From NCBI GenBank assembly GCA_963921825.1, contig OY997591.1:32137825-32201824 (forward strand): a DNA stretch of 64,000 nucleotides, written 5' to 3'. The notes under the pieces were generated by a model, which had not been told where the DNA came from, did no database searches, and saw only the letters and a program-made list of their open reading frames with translations. Position numbers and translations under genes: made by a program. Shown here in pieces: positions 25,262 to 37,900 of this stretch. Each line of letters starts with the position of its first letter. The stretch's first letter is position 1. The stretch comes from Erodium maritimum (taxonomy: Eukaryota > Streptophyta > Magnoliopsida > Geraniales > Geraniaceae).

Positions 25262-25700
25262 AGAATCGTCATTACATTGGATGTAGTTGACAGGTTCGAA
25301 GGAAGAATTACATTGGATGTAATTTGAGGCATCATTGCATTTGGAATGTAGTTGATGTGCTCATCGCATCTAGGATGTGTCAAAGTTTTAAACACAACCG
25401 GACAAGTAAAAACGGCTCATGTCCGATACCTCCCAATTATCAACACCTTACTACCTCCCCGTCCTATGGGTGTCGTGCGCATTAGCGGAGCATCCATGGG
25501 AAAGTGGGTAGTAGGTTTGGACGACATATGTGGGTGTCGTGCGCATTAGCGGAGCACTTACATAGTGACGGGCCATAGTTTAAAATTGGTGGACCCGACT
25601 ACGATTCTCAGCCTGAGGTTGAGCTAGGGTAACAGATAGGGTAAGCCGTGTACATAAGTACATACCCTAGCCAAGAGTCACATTGGATGTGATTGGATGA
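25262..25700 (+). repeat. Leader hairpin arrays of element B2
   Basis: Two kinds of repeated hairpin. (1) Small ones centred on ACATTGGATGT at about 25269-25290, 25306-25325, 25331-25356 (variant) and 25676-25692. Outer pairs change together, for example TTACAT/ATGTAA in one and TCACAT/ATGTGA in another. (2) Two large ones (about 25446-25519 and 25520-25571) with the common core GTCGTGCGCATTAGCGGAG. Their arms differ: TACTACC..CCTATGGGTG pairs with CATCCAT..GGTAGTA, and CATATGTGGGTG pairs with CACTTACATAGTG. A further 9-bp stem GCTAGGGTA/TACCCTAGC spans 25623-25671. Confidence 0.7.
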
Positions 25701-25871
25701 AGTCCTACCTACATAGCTCGATTAAGTGGTGAGCATTAGTTTAGCTTAATCGAGTGAATCAAGGATCTTGGTTTCAGATTCTAAAGGTTTAGAATCGTTT
25801 GTTGGTGTTTAAGCTTGATCTTCATAAAATTTATTCAGTTTACTGATTGAATTTTATCTGTTGTAGATCAA

Positions 25872-28800
25872 ATGGCAAATTCAGCGAACATTAATAGTTT
25901 GTCATTAAAAACCATTCTTGACATGGTCAAGCTAAATGGGACAGACTATTTGGACTGGTACAGAATTTTGAGGATAGTCCTCAAGTCTGAACGCAAAGAA
26001 TATGTCCTTGACAAGGCTGTCTCTAAGACCATATCAGAGTTACATGAAGTGTCATTAATTGCTGAGAAGAATATATCAGGGATCTGTGATCCAAGGATAT
26101 TCTGATGGTCAACAAGGGAATTGGAAGTGGCAAGGGCGGGGACCATGCACACCTGGCAGGAAAGATAAGACACCTGAGAATGTCTGCCTCTACTGCCAAC
26201 AGCCTGGTCATTGGAACCGGGATTATAGGAAGTTCACGGCTGATCTGAAGAAGGGTAGTGGGACTACGCCTTCATCAAATAGCCTGGCTGATCTGAAGAA
26301 GGGCAGTAGGACTGCGCCTTCATCAGGAAACCTGGATGATCTAAGGAAGGGCGGTGGGACCGTGCCTTCATCCGGTATTAACTCTATGGAGCTGCATCTC
26401 TCTACTTCCAAAGGTTCATGGGTATTAGATACTTGGACTGAATCTCACACATGCACTAATATATAGTGGTTGAAAGTAGAAGAGGTTTGGAAAGCACGAA
26501 GTGGACCTCAGAGTTGTGGCAACTGTAGTAGGATCCATGAGTCTTGATTTGCCAAGTGGCCTTGTCTTAGTATTGTATAATGTATATTGCATACCTACTT
26601 TTAGTAGGAATATTATATTTGTATCCGTGTTTGACAAGGAAGGATATAATGTTAATATTGGAAATGGAGTTTTCAATGTTCTATGCAATGATATGTTTTA
26701 TACCAGGCTGACTTGGTTGGAGGATTGTACATATTAGATATGGGTAACAATGCCTCAAGTTCTATATATAACGTTAATACTAAGAGGTCTAAATCCAACG
26801 ATTTAAACCTAACTCTGTTATGACACTGTCATTTGGGCTGCATAAACAAGAAGCGCCTATCAGCACTTCAGAAGTGCGGGCTTGCAGGTTCATTCGGATT
26901 CCATTCGATCGATAGGTGCAAGGTTTGTTTGATGGGCAAAATGACTAAAGTGCCCTTTATTGAGCGCGATGAAAGGGCGGGTGAATTATTGGGGCTGATA
27001 CACTCGAATGTGTGTAGACCAATAAGTTCACTTGCCTGGAGGGGTTTTAGCTACTTTATCACATTTACTGATGATTACAGTAAATATGGTTATGTCTATT
27101 CGATGAGACATAAGTATGAAGCTTTTGATAAATTCAAAGAGTTTAAGACTAAAGTAGAAAACCAGCTCGACAAAGGTATTAAGGCACTTCGATTGGATCG
27201 AGGTGGAAAAATACTTGACCACAGAGTTATTAGATCATCTAAAAGAGAATGGGATCCTTTTGGAATGGACTCCTCCTGGGACACTGTAGTTGAAAGGTGT
27301 AGCCAAACGGAGAAATCGGACATTGTTAGACAATGGTCCGTTCCATGATTAGTTGGACTGGTCTCCCATCTCTTTTAGGGGTTATGATCTAGAGACGACC
27401 ACATTCATAGTGAATCGGGCTTCGACGAAGGGTGTGGAAGGGACACCATTTTAAAATGGTACGAGATGATGCCCGCTTTGTCCTTCCTAAAGATTTGTGG
27501 TTGCGAGGCTTATGTGAAACATTTGGTTTCGACTAAGCTCGAACCAAGATCTGAGATATGCACCTTCGTGTGCTATCCCAAAGCAACAAGGGGATACTAC
27601 TTCTATAATCCCAGTGAGAACATGGTGTTCGTCGCTTGGGGTGGGGTCGTTATGGAAAAGGAGTTTTGTTTCCATAGACGTCATTGGGAGGACTGTGCAT
27701 CTCGAAGAAATTCAGGATGGTACAGATCTGTCTAAACCAATTGACAACCCAGTAGAAAGGATCCAGAGATTGTCGTAGAGTAAGAACCAATTCCTGTTAC
27801 AATTCCGGAAGGTCTAAGGCGATTTGAAAGGATCAATCTTCCACCTCCAAGATATGGTATCCGGAGGTGACAATGAAGTCATGGTGGATCGCGATGATCC
27901 AGCCACCGTTCAAGAAGTCGTGGATGAGCCCTACTCCGAGTTATGGCTGGGAGCCATGAGGGAGGAAATGCAATCCATGTCGGACAACCAAGTCTGGGAA
28001 CCGGTTGATCCCATCAATGGTGTGAGGACCATCGGATGCAAATGGATCTTCAAGGTGAAGATGGACATGGACGACAACCCTCTGACCTACAAATCTCAAC
28101 TGGTGGCGAAAGGTTATAGGCAGATCCAATGGATTGACTATGAGGAAACCTTCTCCCTAGTGGCTATGGTCAAAATCGATCCAAATTCTTCTTGACATAA
28201 TTGCGTATCATAATTACGAGATATGGCAAGTGGATGTCAAAACCTCTTTCCTAAATGGTTATTTGACTGAGTACGTTTGTATGTCTCGGCCCAAAGGTTT
28301 TGATGATCCGAAGAATAAGGGAAAGATTTATAAGTTGTTGAAATCTATTTATGGATTGAAACGAACTTCTCGGAGCTGGATCCTTCGTTTTGATGAAGCT
28401 GTAATTGGATTTGGCTTAATCAAGAACGAGGATGAATCTTGCGTTTATAAGAAGGCTAGTGGGAGCAAGATTACCTTTCTGGTTCTCATTGAAAACGACA
28501 TCCCAACCTTGCACGAGACTTAAGCTTGGTTGAGGAAGTGTTTTTCAATAAATGACTTAGGCGATGCTTCTTATATCTTAGGGATTAAGATATGTAGAGA
28601 TCGCACCAAGATGGTCTTGGATTTAAGTCAGGGAACCTATGTGAACAAAGCATTGAGTAGGTTCTTAATGCTCGATTCAAAGAAAGTACTCTTACCCACT
28701 AGTCATGGCATTTATTTCAGCAACACTCGGTGTTCTCAGACAGCTGATGAGCTGAAAAGGATGATGAGAATCCTATGCGCCTGGGGGCAGGATCGATCAT

Positions 28801-29375
28801 ATATGCCATGACATGTATGAGACCGGACGTCTCGTAAGCCTTTGTTGTACCAGTAGACATCATTCTAACCCGGGGGAAAGATGATGCTGAACTAGTCGTC
28901 GAAGGGTGAGTAGACGCTAGTTTTCCAAGACAAATCTAGATGACTTTAGAAGTCAGTCAAGATATGTGTTTACGCTGAATGGCAGAGCTTTAGCTGGGAG
29001 AGTGTAAAGCAAGATACCATTGCCGAATCTACGACAGAGGCCAAGTACATGGATGCTGCAGAGGCAGCTAAGGAGGCTATGTGGATTTGGAAATTCATGG
29101 CAGGGCTGGGTGTAATTAAAAACCCATCCAGCCCGGTGAATCGATTTTGCGACAACACAAGGGCCATTGCGCAAGCTAAAAGCCCAGATCGCATAACAAA
29201 TCCAAACATGTACTGCGGCGTATCCACCTCATCAGAGAAATACTGAACTGAGGTGAAGTGAAGATAACCTTTATTGCAGCAGATGATAACATAGCCAACC
29301 CTTTGACTAAGGCAGTGTCACTGCCTGAACATGTTAGACATGTAAAGTCGATGGGGACATATTGGAGTTTAGATT
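25872..29375 (+). pseudogene. Element B2 gag-pol region (fossil)
   Basis: gag starts at the ATG at 25872. The zinc-knuckle region is near 26190, followed by three 48-bp tandem units (26239-26379). Protease remnant near 26420-26465; integrase about 26820-27400; integrase-RT linker about 27460-27900; reverse transcriptase about 27940-28800; RNase H about 28950-29340. Order and motifs are Ty1/copia (TNT1-94-like). Broken in many places; most breaks recur in B3. Confidence 0.87.
26239..26379 (+). repeat. Three 48-bp in-frame units in gag of B2
   Basis: Units begin at 26239, 26287 and 26335. Each encodes a 16-residue stretch of the type DLKKGSGTTPSS, hydrophilic and basic-serine rich, directly after the zinc knuckle. 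B3 has the same three units at 50513-50653. Confidence 0.85.
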
Positions 29376-29397
29376 GGAACTAGGGCAAGTGGGAGAT

Positions 29398-31079
29398 TGT
29401 TAGTCTTAGTGCCCGTAGTTCAATCCTAAATGTCCAAATGTATATATCATCGTTAGCAATAAAATTAAAGCGGCTTTATATTACTTATGTATTGGAGTAA
29501 TATATCGATGTGTGCTCTGATATATGCCCACCATGCGAATAGAACCATAGATCGGGATAGATCACACTCGATGGGTCCCTAGTCAACAAAGCTTCACTAG
29601 AAGCGACTAGTTTGAAAGATTTATGGCTTACGTTCTGTTAGTCATTGGAATGGCATTCCGGAGTCTGATCATAGATATCATGTGGGACATGATATTGGAC
29701 GACCCGCCCTGAATATGTGCCATAGATTAAGTCATGAACATATTCAGTGTCGTAGCTTGTGATGTATCCTTAGACCAAGGAGTCTTTGTGATCGCTATGT
29801 AATCAACAACTGAGTTTGACCTGAGCCTAACGTTGTCCGTAACAGGGCTTCCATAACCGCCAGGATAGGCTTGGGGACGGGCTACATGAGTGACACGAAA
29901 GGCGGCTAAGGGATTTATCCCTCATACTGAGGTATGGGAAACATATCGGTTCTCGGCCGCTTGATCGAGAGTGACTGAATGAATAGCATGGCCATGCACA
30001 TGATACTGGGTATCATATCTTCAGTCATCTCACATATCAAGGAACGGTGATTGAGAATAATAAGGATGACGACTCTATGCCTTATCTCAATCAAGATATC
30101 GGAGATAAAAGGATAATGACAGGGATGACAGAAAGGTTAGAATCGACAGGGTCGATTCGTTATGCAGTGTCAAGCAATACTAAAGTCTCGTTAGTCGCCA
30201 CTTAAATAGGATCAAGTAAAATGGGATTTTACGTTGATCTATTGACATGCATAAACCTAAGGGTCACACCGGAGGATGAAACTCATTGACACATTTATGG
30301 AGAATGGCCAAAAGGGAGTTGTCTCGGGACATGACCAAAACTGGGTTTTGGGTCATGTTCCCGTAAGTGAATAGGACTTTACGGATCGAGACAAGGCTTG
30401 GAGTCTTGGGATTGATCGCGTCGGATAATGTTGGACATTTCCGGTATAGAAGGCTTGGAGGCGATGAGCGAATCACGGGACCTCGTTGGAAATGGCCACG
30501 GGCCATGTTCCAAGAGGCCCATGAAAGACCCATGCAACCAAGGCCCATGGAACTAATTAATCAAGTCTTGATTAATTATTACTAAGTAAGCAAGACAAGG
30601 ATTAAGGTGTTGGTGATTCACCACCTAACCCAATCTTGTCTTGCCATACTTTGTCCTATTTACACCTTACTTGTCACCATGCTTGTCCCATGCCTTTAGT
30701 TGGACAAGTATGGGTTTTGTTATGTTTAAGTCATCTTTTTTCAACATAACAAACACAAGACAAGAATAGGAAACACAACTTCTCTCCCCCTTCCCTTGCA
30801 ATTTCGGGTTTGGCAAGCTCCCACCTCCATTTTTGTGTTCTTGAGTCCTCAAAGAGAAGAACTACGTGGATTTTATTCCCATGTGGATACGTAGGCGTCT
30901 TGGAGACTCAAGACAATCATTCGTTACCCGGTGTTCTTGTTTTGGTAAGAACTAATGCTGAATTTTTCTCTTGCGAATCCATTCTTTGTTAGTTGTTCCA
31001 TGATTTTAATCGTCTCTTGGTTTTCATTGATTTTCCGCTGCGAGTTGGTTCATCTCCAACCATAACTGGAGACCCAACA
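29398..31079 (+). repeat. Element B2 3' LTR
   Basis: 1682 bp, same length as the 5' LTR, followed by target-site copy CATGG. Confidence 0.94.
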
Positions 31080-31084
31080 CATGG

Positions 31085-32574
31085 GACCTCAGCAGATCCA
31101 CAGAGGTAGAAGAGAAGACGGTACTCGGTTCCGAGTAGTGATGAGGGGATAGAACATTGTGGATCCTTTCTTCTGCCCAGTCCGAGAGGGGGTCTAGAGG
31201 TGGTGCCCGTGAAGGAGGAGAAGTTGGAGGTGGTGGTGGAGTAACGGTAGAGGAAGAGTTAAGGCGGGTTGCGGAGAGAGCCGACAGAAGAGAGAATGGA
31301 AGAGGCTGCTTTGACGATAGTGGTAATGAATGGGAATTAAGTCGTCAAACTTTTAAACCCGCAACCTAATTTAAGAGAACAACAATTGATACTAGAGTCG
31401 AAAAGACTGAGTTTTAGGGTTGAAAAAACCTCTCCCCCTCCTCCTATAATTCTCGCGACCACACCTCTCTCCGACAAACCCATGGCCTCTTCCTCTCTCT
31501 CTGCGCTGGACACCACCGCACCGGGCATAATCCAAACCCTTCCATCCTTTTTCCTGGACATGAAATTTCCTCTGGTCCATATCTCCCCGGATTCGTTGAT
31601 ATTCGGTGCTCCCTCGCAACCCACGCAGCTTTGAGACCCTCCCCCCCAATCAGACGAGACTCTACTGGAGTACATGAGACGATGTACTTGGGATCCGGGA
31701 GGAGGGAGGATAGGATGGGGTGAAAACGTTCCACATAGGGTAAAAAAAACCTAGTCGTCACGGTTCCGTCCTTTCTTCTTATGTCGTTGTCATCCACTAC
31801 TATCCACCATGGTTGTTCTCGTCGACGCCTCCATTGATCCACCTCCCTCGAGCCATCATCCTCTCAAGCGAAGAGGCCTTCAGATGCTCCCCTTTTTCGG
31901 TGAATATCAGGTACGAATCTCGGAGCAATATAGACGGTGGATATGGGATCCGAGAGGAGGGGAGATAGGATGGGGTCTGTCTCTACGGCACCCAAAGTCG
32001 GGCACCTCGAGTCTGGGCAGACCCTTGTGGGTCTATCCGATGATGATCTACGGAAGCCAGAGTGATCTGCTTCTACGAGAAGTATCGATGAAATCACATC
32101 CGGAGCATGCTCTGTTGTCCTTATCACACTTAAACCAAGTCTCATCACAGGGAGGGACATCTCAGGTGATCCCAATGACTCAAGACGATGGGCTAGCAAT
32201 ACCAGAACGCCCCACTACGAAAGTTACGGGTTTCAGAAGACTGGTATCGCAGGCCCTATAGTTTCTTATGTTCGTTTTTGTGTTCTTTGTGTTTTTTATT
32301 GTCTGAGATACAAAGTAGGCTACTAATACAAGTTCAAGTACGCCGGAATCCCTACAGGGCCTCGAACAATATTGGAGCTCAAGTTCAGGGACCCAATTTA
32401 TGTTCACGATTCATTATCATGATTAATAAAGTACATATATTCACGTTTCAAAATAAAGAACAACAATCGTTGTAGTTTTGTACTGAACACTCGTATCTCA
32501 GTTACACATTTTACTTGACCAACAGATACATCCGCGACAACAGACAACAAATTTTCAGATGCTTATCATGTAAC
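31085..32574. other. No gene recognised; degenerate sequence with an internal duplication
   Basis: Continues the sequence split by B2. Several short open frames on both strands lack recognisable domains. Two similar segments occur at about 31688-31722 and 31942-31976 (both of the type TGGGATCCG-GAGGAGGG...GATAGGATGGGGT). Read on the minus strand both give a PILS-LL-DP peptide pattern. It may be a decayed LINE 5' region; unproven. Confidence 0.35.
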
Positions 32575-32600
32575 AGATAGAAGAAGAAATCTCAGTCTCC

Positions 32601-34369
32601 TTTTTTTTTGAACAAAAGGTGCAATTTTATTACTTGAAATCGATTACATTATCATGCATCGGAGAACATGCTCCCTGATCAGCAGAAGGCCAATATTAAC
32701 GAACATTGGTTCACTGATCCTTTTACTATTATAACTGTCACAGATGGTATTGTGATATCACTTGGGCAGAGAGAGAAGACGGTGAGGAGGAACGGGGTAC
32801 CGGAGATCCTGAGGGACCTCAATAGTAATGGTGATGGTGGGAGGCAAAGCATCGATTGGGGACCCTCCCAGGGCCAGTCCCCGATGTTCAAACGGTGCAT
32901 AATCCCTCTCGGCGATGCTTCTTCCCCGCCTGTAGTATGGCTCCCCACATAGGAGCTGGTGCCATCCTCTTCCGTGCTCCATCAGCGACGCTTCCAAGGA
33001 TAATGACCGATGGAACTTCAACACATCGCACCCCTGGATGCGCACGTCCCCACCTCCAAGCTCCCCACGCTCCTAGAGTAGGGGAGCAGCAAACGAAACA
33101 GTAGAGAGCTGATCATCACCCGGCTCCTGCCGAGTCTTTGCATGTACAAAATCCGGAGGGTTTGGAGCGGACCACCCAGGGAGGCTTATCGCGGGTGGCC
33201 GGCTGGTGCCCTAGGTAGGAAAGCGGGGTCCTGAATTAGGTCTCGGGTTCATTTTCACACGGGCACCCCGTCCTCTAGGCAACCCCTCCTTAGGTCTCGG
33301 ATCCAATGTCAGTTGGCTGGAACTAGCTCCCTTCAGAATCCCGGTCATTGCAGTACCGTCTTCTAGACTCCCATTTAGGGCAGCGCCATCTCCGCGGTTC
33401 TCGGTCCCCCAAGAAAATCCAGAGGTAGCCCCCTAGAAGACAATCATTCCCTCGGGTGCCGCCTTGTCCAGCTTGTTGTAGGGGTTCCCATGGATACCGG
33501 CACAACCTCCCTCGGGGATAGAAACGGCCTGCCACCGACCTCAGGGTCATGCCTTATAGCAGCTCCTCCATAGGGTATCCAAACCCTACTCTCCCTTCGC
33601 GTCCAGCCTTGCCGAAGAACCCTGGAAGATGCCTCCACCACGCTCCGCCGCCACCCATGTCTGTCACGGATCCAGTGTTGGGTTCTAACCGTCACCATCG
33701 TGATCGTGAAGTACTCCTAGTACTCCGCTATGGTCTGAACCGTTGTCGCCTTAGGTGTCACCAGAGCAAGTTCATGGTGAACCCGGGGAAGCAAACTAGG
33801 GTTCGGTCTAAAGGGAGTCAACCCATAGTGTAGAGCAGAAGGCAACCGTGGCCGCCGCAACAGTATCCGTGGACGAAAATCGCCACACGGAGGAGGAGGC
33901 GGACCCAACCCAGCCGTCGAGAGCAGCGATGGGCAGGAAGACCAGAGCTTTATGGATCTCGGGACCGAGACCGGCGAGACAAGGGAGGAGGAGGGAGAAG
34001 AGATTAGTGGTGGCGACCAACCCCATCGATTTTTACCTAGTTCCAAGCGTGGTCTGCGAGGGGATTGACCTAATGGGACAGGGAAGCACGCGGGCGGCCC
34101 TACCGATAGGAGCATCACCAAGTGACGAGGTCCCATGCGATACGACGACGGTGTTGTCAGGAAGGAGCACCATAACGGCAAAGACTAAGACTAGATTGAG
34201 AAAGTCAAGGAGCGAGAGAGAATTATCCAGGTGGGTTGATAGTAAAAATAAATTCAAAATTCTTTATATTTATAATTTATGTCAGTAACAATTTTTATTT
34301 TTTAATCTGAACAATCTATTTTGCTTCATCTAATGGCTACAATGGCTATAAATAGTTTCTTGTATACAT
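32601..34369 (-). mobile_element. Probable LINE-derived remnant, minus strand
   Basis: On the minus strand the left end reads AATAAAATTGCACC...GTTCAAAAAAAAA, a plant LINE-like 3' end with A-tail. The body (about 33000-34230) is GC-rich, with proline/serine-rich frames and no reverse transcriptase. Imperfect direct repeats flank it: AGATAGAAGAAGAAATCTCAGTCTCCTTT at 32575-32603 and a diverged counterpart at 34370-34402. These could be an old target duplication. Confidence 0.4.
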
Positions 34370-34402
34370 AGATAGAAAACAAAAATGTTCCAGTCTCCTT
34401 TA

Positions 34403-34997
34403 ATAGTCTACATGTTCTGGTTCTCAATTAATTGTACAAAATCGGATCAAGGACGAAATCTCTATATTTTTTTCAATAATATTCATGTTTTTTTTCGAAT
34501 GTCTACAAAATAAAACCAGTCATTAATAATCAAATAAATAAATCCTTGATTGGTTAGAGAATCAAACAATAGCACAAGTCGCCAACGGAGGATAGCGTCT
34601 GAATGACTGAGGCTCTACTCTCTTGAGCCCCTTCAGTAATAAAGATTTCGCTCTACATTTGTGCTCATGTAAATTCTTCTTGTTTGGAAGAACGATAAAC
34701 GAGTCAACAATAACCCTTAGAAGTTATAAGGTAACCATAATACTAAAAACCAGCCATAAATTAGAGAGATACATTCTGCAAACGAAACACTTGAAGAAGC
34801 AGCAATGAGAAACAAGCTGTGTAGCTCCCAAGTCAAACAGGTTTTGTCTACTCATTGCTCGTTGCCTTCTGTCAAGAAACATGAATGATCAAAGCATATC
34901 CAAAATCTGTAAATCAACTCTCAAATATATATACAGGAGAGAACTCTACTGCCTGCCGTGGATTCCACCAAAACAAGGTAAGACCACAGCAACGCGC
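34403..34997. other. Intergenic / 3' flank of the glycosyltransferase gene
   Basis: AT-rich, no open frame of note. It must contain the 3' untranslated region and polyadenylation site of the gene that ends at 34998 on the minus strand. I could not place the cleavage site. Confidence 0.5.
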
Positions 34998-37900
34998 TTA
35001 AACTGTTGTATAGTTGGAGAAAAGGAACAGCAAGTTATCCAAAGTTTCCGGATAGAACTTCCTAGCAAATAAATAACAAGGTCGCCTCGATCCGTTCCAC
35101 GTGCAAGGTGCTACTGTCTTTTTCTTCTGCAGTTAAAATTATAAGGTTTTAGATATTTTCTTCCTTGGAACATAAATGATTATCAAACTCCCTCATCAAT
35201 ACGGCATTTATATCATGCAAAACTGCTGAAAATTACCATTTTGCTCTTATTGTTGTTCCAATTCGTACATTCTCCAAAAATTGGATACTAAGAGCATCAA
35301 ATACCGTTTCGGTACATTCTCCAAACTTTAGAATGAAAAGTTTCTATTGGCTAAGACTCCTCAATTATTTATCAAAAGCAACATGAGAGGAATGATCAGT
35401 GTACCTTTGCATCGCTTGTAACATGGGTGGTTTCTTCTATAGACTGCAATGGTAGAAAACATTAAAATAGAAAAATTAATATAGGTAATCTCTCAAAGCA
35501 AAGAAATAGAGTAAGAGAAGTGTATTGTACTGTTATGTTTTTAAGCAGTTCATATGTAACATCTTCAGCCCTATATGCTCTTGGATGCCACTTTCCTTCA
35601 GACCAATCCACGTGCGTTACAGACCAATTAGAGATTCCACCAGGATCAACCATCTGAACAACAAAAACCGAGAATATTGGCAACGAATGAGCAACAACAA
35701 TACAGTCTGGCACATTTGAAAGCAAGCAAGATGTACTCACAGTAAAAAGGGTTGGCAAGTAATGCTCGTCTGCATAGCAATTGCGTCCATCCATATTTGG
35801 CTGAGAAAGTATTAACACATACATGTAAAAATGTTTGTTAACAGGAAACAGGTATTTTTATTTTTGATTTAAAAACTGCAACATACAAAATGATCCAATG
35901 GTTGGGTACACTAGAGCTAATAAAACTTATCTGTTGGTTATACAGTCACTCAGGTAATATTGTTCTTATATAAGATTCACGCCCAAGTCTTTGTTCTTGG
36001 TGGGGGAAAAACTTTCCTACGGAAAATATCTTCACTGTACGTTTTTTTTTCCATTATTAGGCATATATGCAGGAGATTTATTTCAGTATCTAAGTAATTA
36101 TACCCCATACCCAATTTTGGAAAGGGAAAGGAAAAGAGGGAGCTGATTCCCAGAGATAGAAACAGGAACCACTGATGATTTGTTGTTATCGAATTATAAT
36201 ATGGGAGCTAATTGTTAAATATTAAAGTCCCACATTGCTCAATGACAGAAAAACAAGTTATCTCCAAAGCCGTACTGTATAATAACGAGGAACTTTTAGT
36301 AAGATAACCTAAGCACTTATATGTAGTCCAACGATACAAATTTAACACTTACGATGACATCCACAACTGAAATTCTAGTTTCCAATCCAGAAAACTATAC
36401 TGGTGGGCACTGATCCAAAATTTTATAATGAGTGGTAATTTTCAAGTAACAATGGTAGCAAAATGTTCAAACAAATAGCACCAATACGACTTTTTTAAAA
36501 CAAAGGGTGTATATGGAAGGAAACAAGATCAAGTGGAGCCAATAGCCATCACTACTTCTCATATGTATCTGCCCCTCATTCACATGATGTGTGTACTTTT
36601 TACCCACAGCATTTGCTTGACGAATGGTAATCAATAGCAAATAAAACATATAAATTTTCATTGAAGGTACTTAAAGACCAGCGTACGTGTACACACTTTT
36701 GAAAATTCACATAATATACAATAAATTAAGATGAGATTACCTTGCAGAAAAACTTGAACTTTTTGTAGTATAGACTGTCTGCCATAACTACTAGAGCATG
36801 CTGCCGCTTCATGGAGAACCACTGCAAGGAAACATGAATTGAATCCGTCTTAAGGTGTGAAACAGTTAATTCCACAAAATAACATATCCATTAATACCTG
36901 TATTTTATCTAGTGTTGGTTGTATGAAGTCATTATACCGCTTATTAACTGGAACTTTATAGTGCATAAGGTAACAGTTGAGGGAAGCAAATAAAGATCAT
37001 TCCATACACAAGAATTACACTAAATTGTAAGTCATGTGAAGACGTATCCCGTTCGGGCTGTTGTTGCATAATATAAAAAAGAAGATGATTACAACCAAAA
37101 AAATTAACCCCTTGACTTAGAAAATAGTTTCACTTTATATCATTTAGCAGAATTATGAATTTCCAATCAGTTGAAAAAAAGATGCTATAGACGTAATGAA
37201 TTCAATAATAATTAATTGCTCATATATAAGCTCCCAATTTACTTGTCACATGTTTATTTTTTGGATAAGCTCGAAAAATTTTATTAGAAAAAATTAGATC
37301 CAAGCAGGATCTAACCAAAGGCAACCATTACAAGGGAGCTCTCAAAAGGAGCTGCAGGAACAAAACCCGACACAAAAACAAAATGAATCACAAAATATGA
37401 TATACTTGTCACATGATAGATATGATATACCTGTGCCGCCTTCCGAAAATCCTTCTTTTCTACTTCGGGCAACATATGTTCTGAATACCTGCCAGATCCA
37501 TGTGGACCTGGATCCTCGAAACTGAGGAGAAAGGTTAGAATTACATAAACGGACTTTCATATTAAGATATACTGTGACGGAACTAGCAAGAATATGCATT
37601 GGAAGTTCGTCAACAAGCAAGTAAACAAAGGACCCTTCTTGTTGTAAATCATAAAAGTTGTGGCTTACCTATCAATGAAGCTGATATTTGTAAACATTAG
37701 ATAGTTGTACACATACTCAAAGTTATGAAGTGGTACACAGCTGGAGGATGAAAAGGAAATAGGAGAAAGATCAGCCAACGAATGAATAGCAACTTAATAT
37801 ACTGCAGTAGTAAGAGGTGTTGATAACTCAATCACCTATCAGACAGCAAGACGAACTGTTGGTTATCAGGGTCTAAGAGTGCCCTTCCTAAAAGTCTCTT

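Larger units (their letters stand above)
22636..31079 (+). mobile_element. Ty1/copia element B2 (plus, young, full length, broken)
   Basis: LTRs 22636-24317 and 29398-31079, both exactly 1682 bp, with target-site copies CATGG at 22631-22635 and 31080-31084. Primer site 24319-24330; purine tract about 29383-29396. I counted about 36 differences between the LTRs by eye (about 2%), so under about 1 million years at a generic plant rate. The interior has gag, protease, integrase, RT and RNase H remnants in copia order. It looks whole in outline, but the coding part has many breaks, most of them shared with B3. Confidence 0.94.

Noticed and set aside
30264-30585. Repeated 72-94-residue open frames in every B-family LTR (for example 23502-23823, 30264-30585, 54541-54856).
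   Set aside because: They are inside LTRs, recur only because the LTR recurs, and have no coding signature.
33717-34288. Open frames of 146-154 residues on both strands.
   Set aside because: Overlapping frames on both strands in a GC-rich stretch, no domain, no splice context; compositional shadows.
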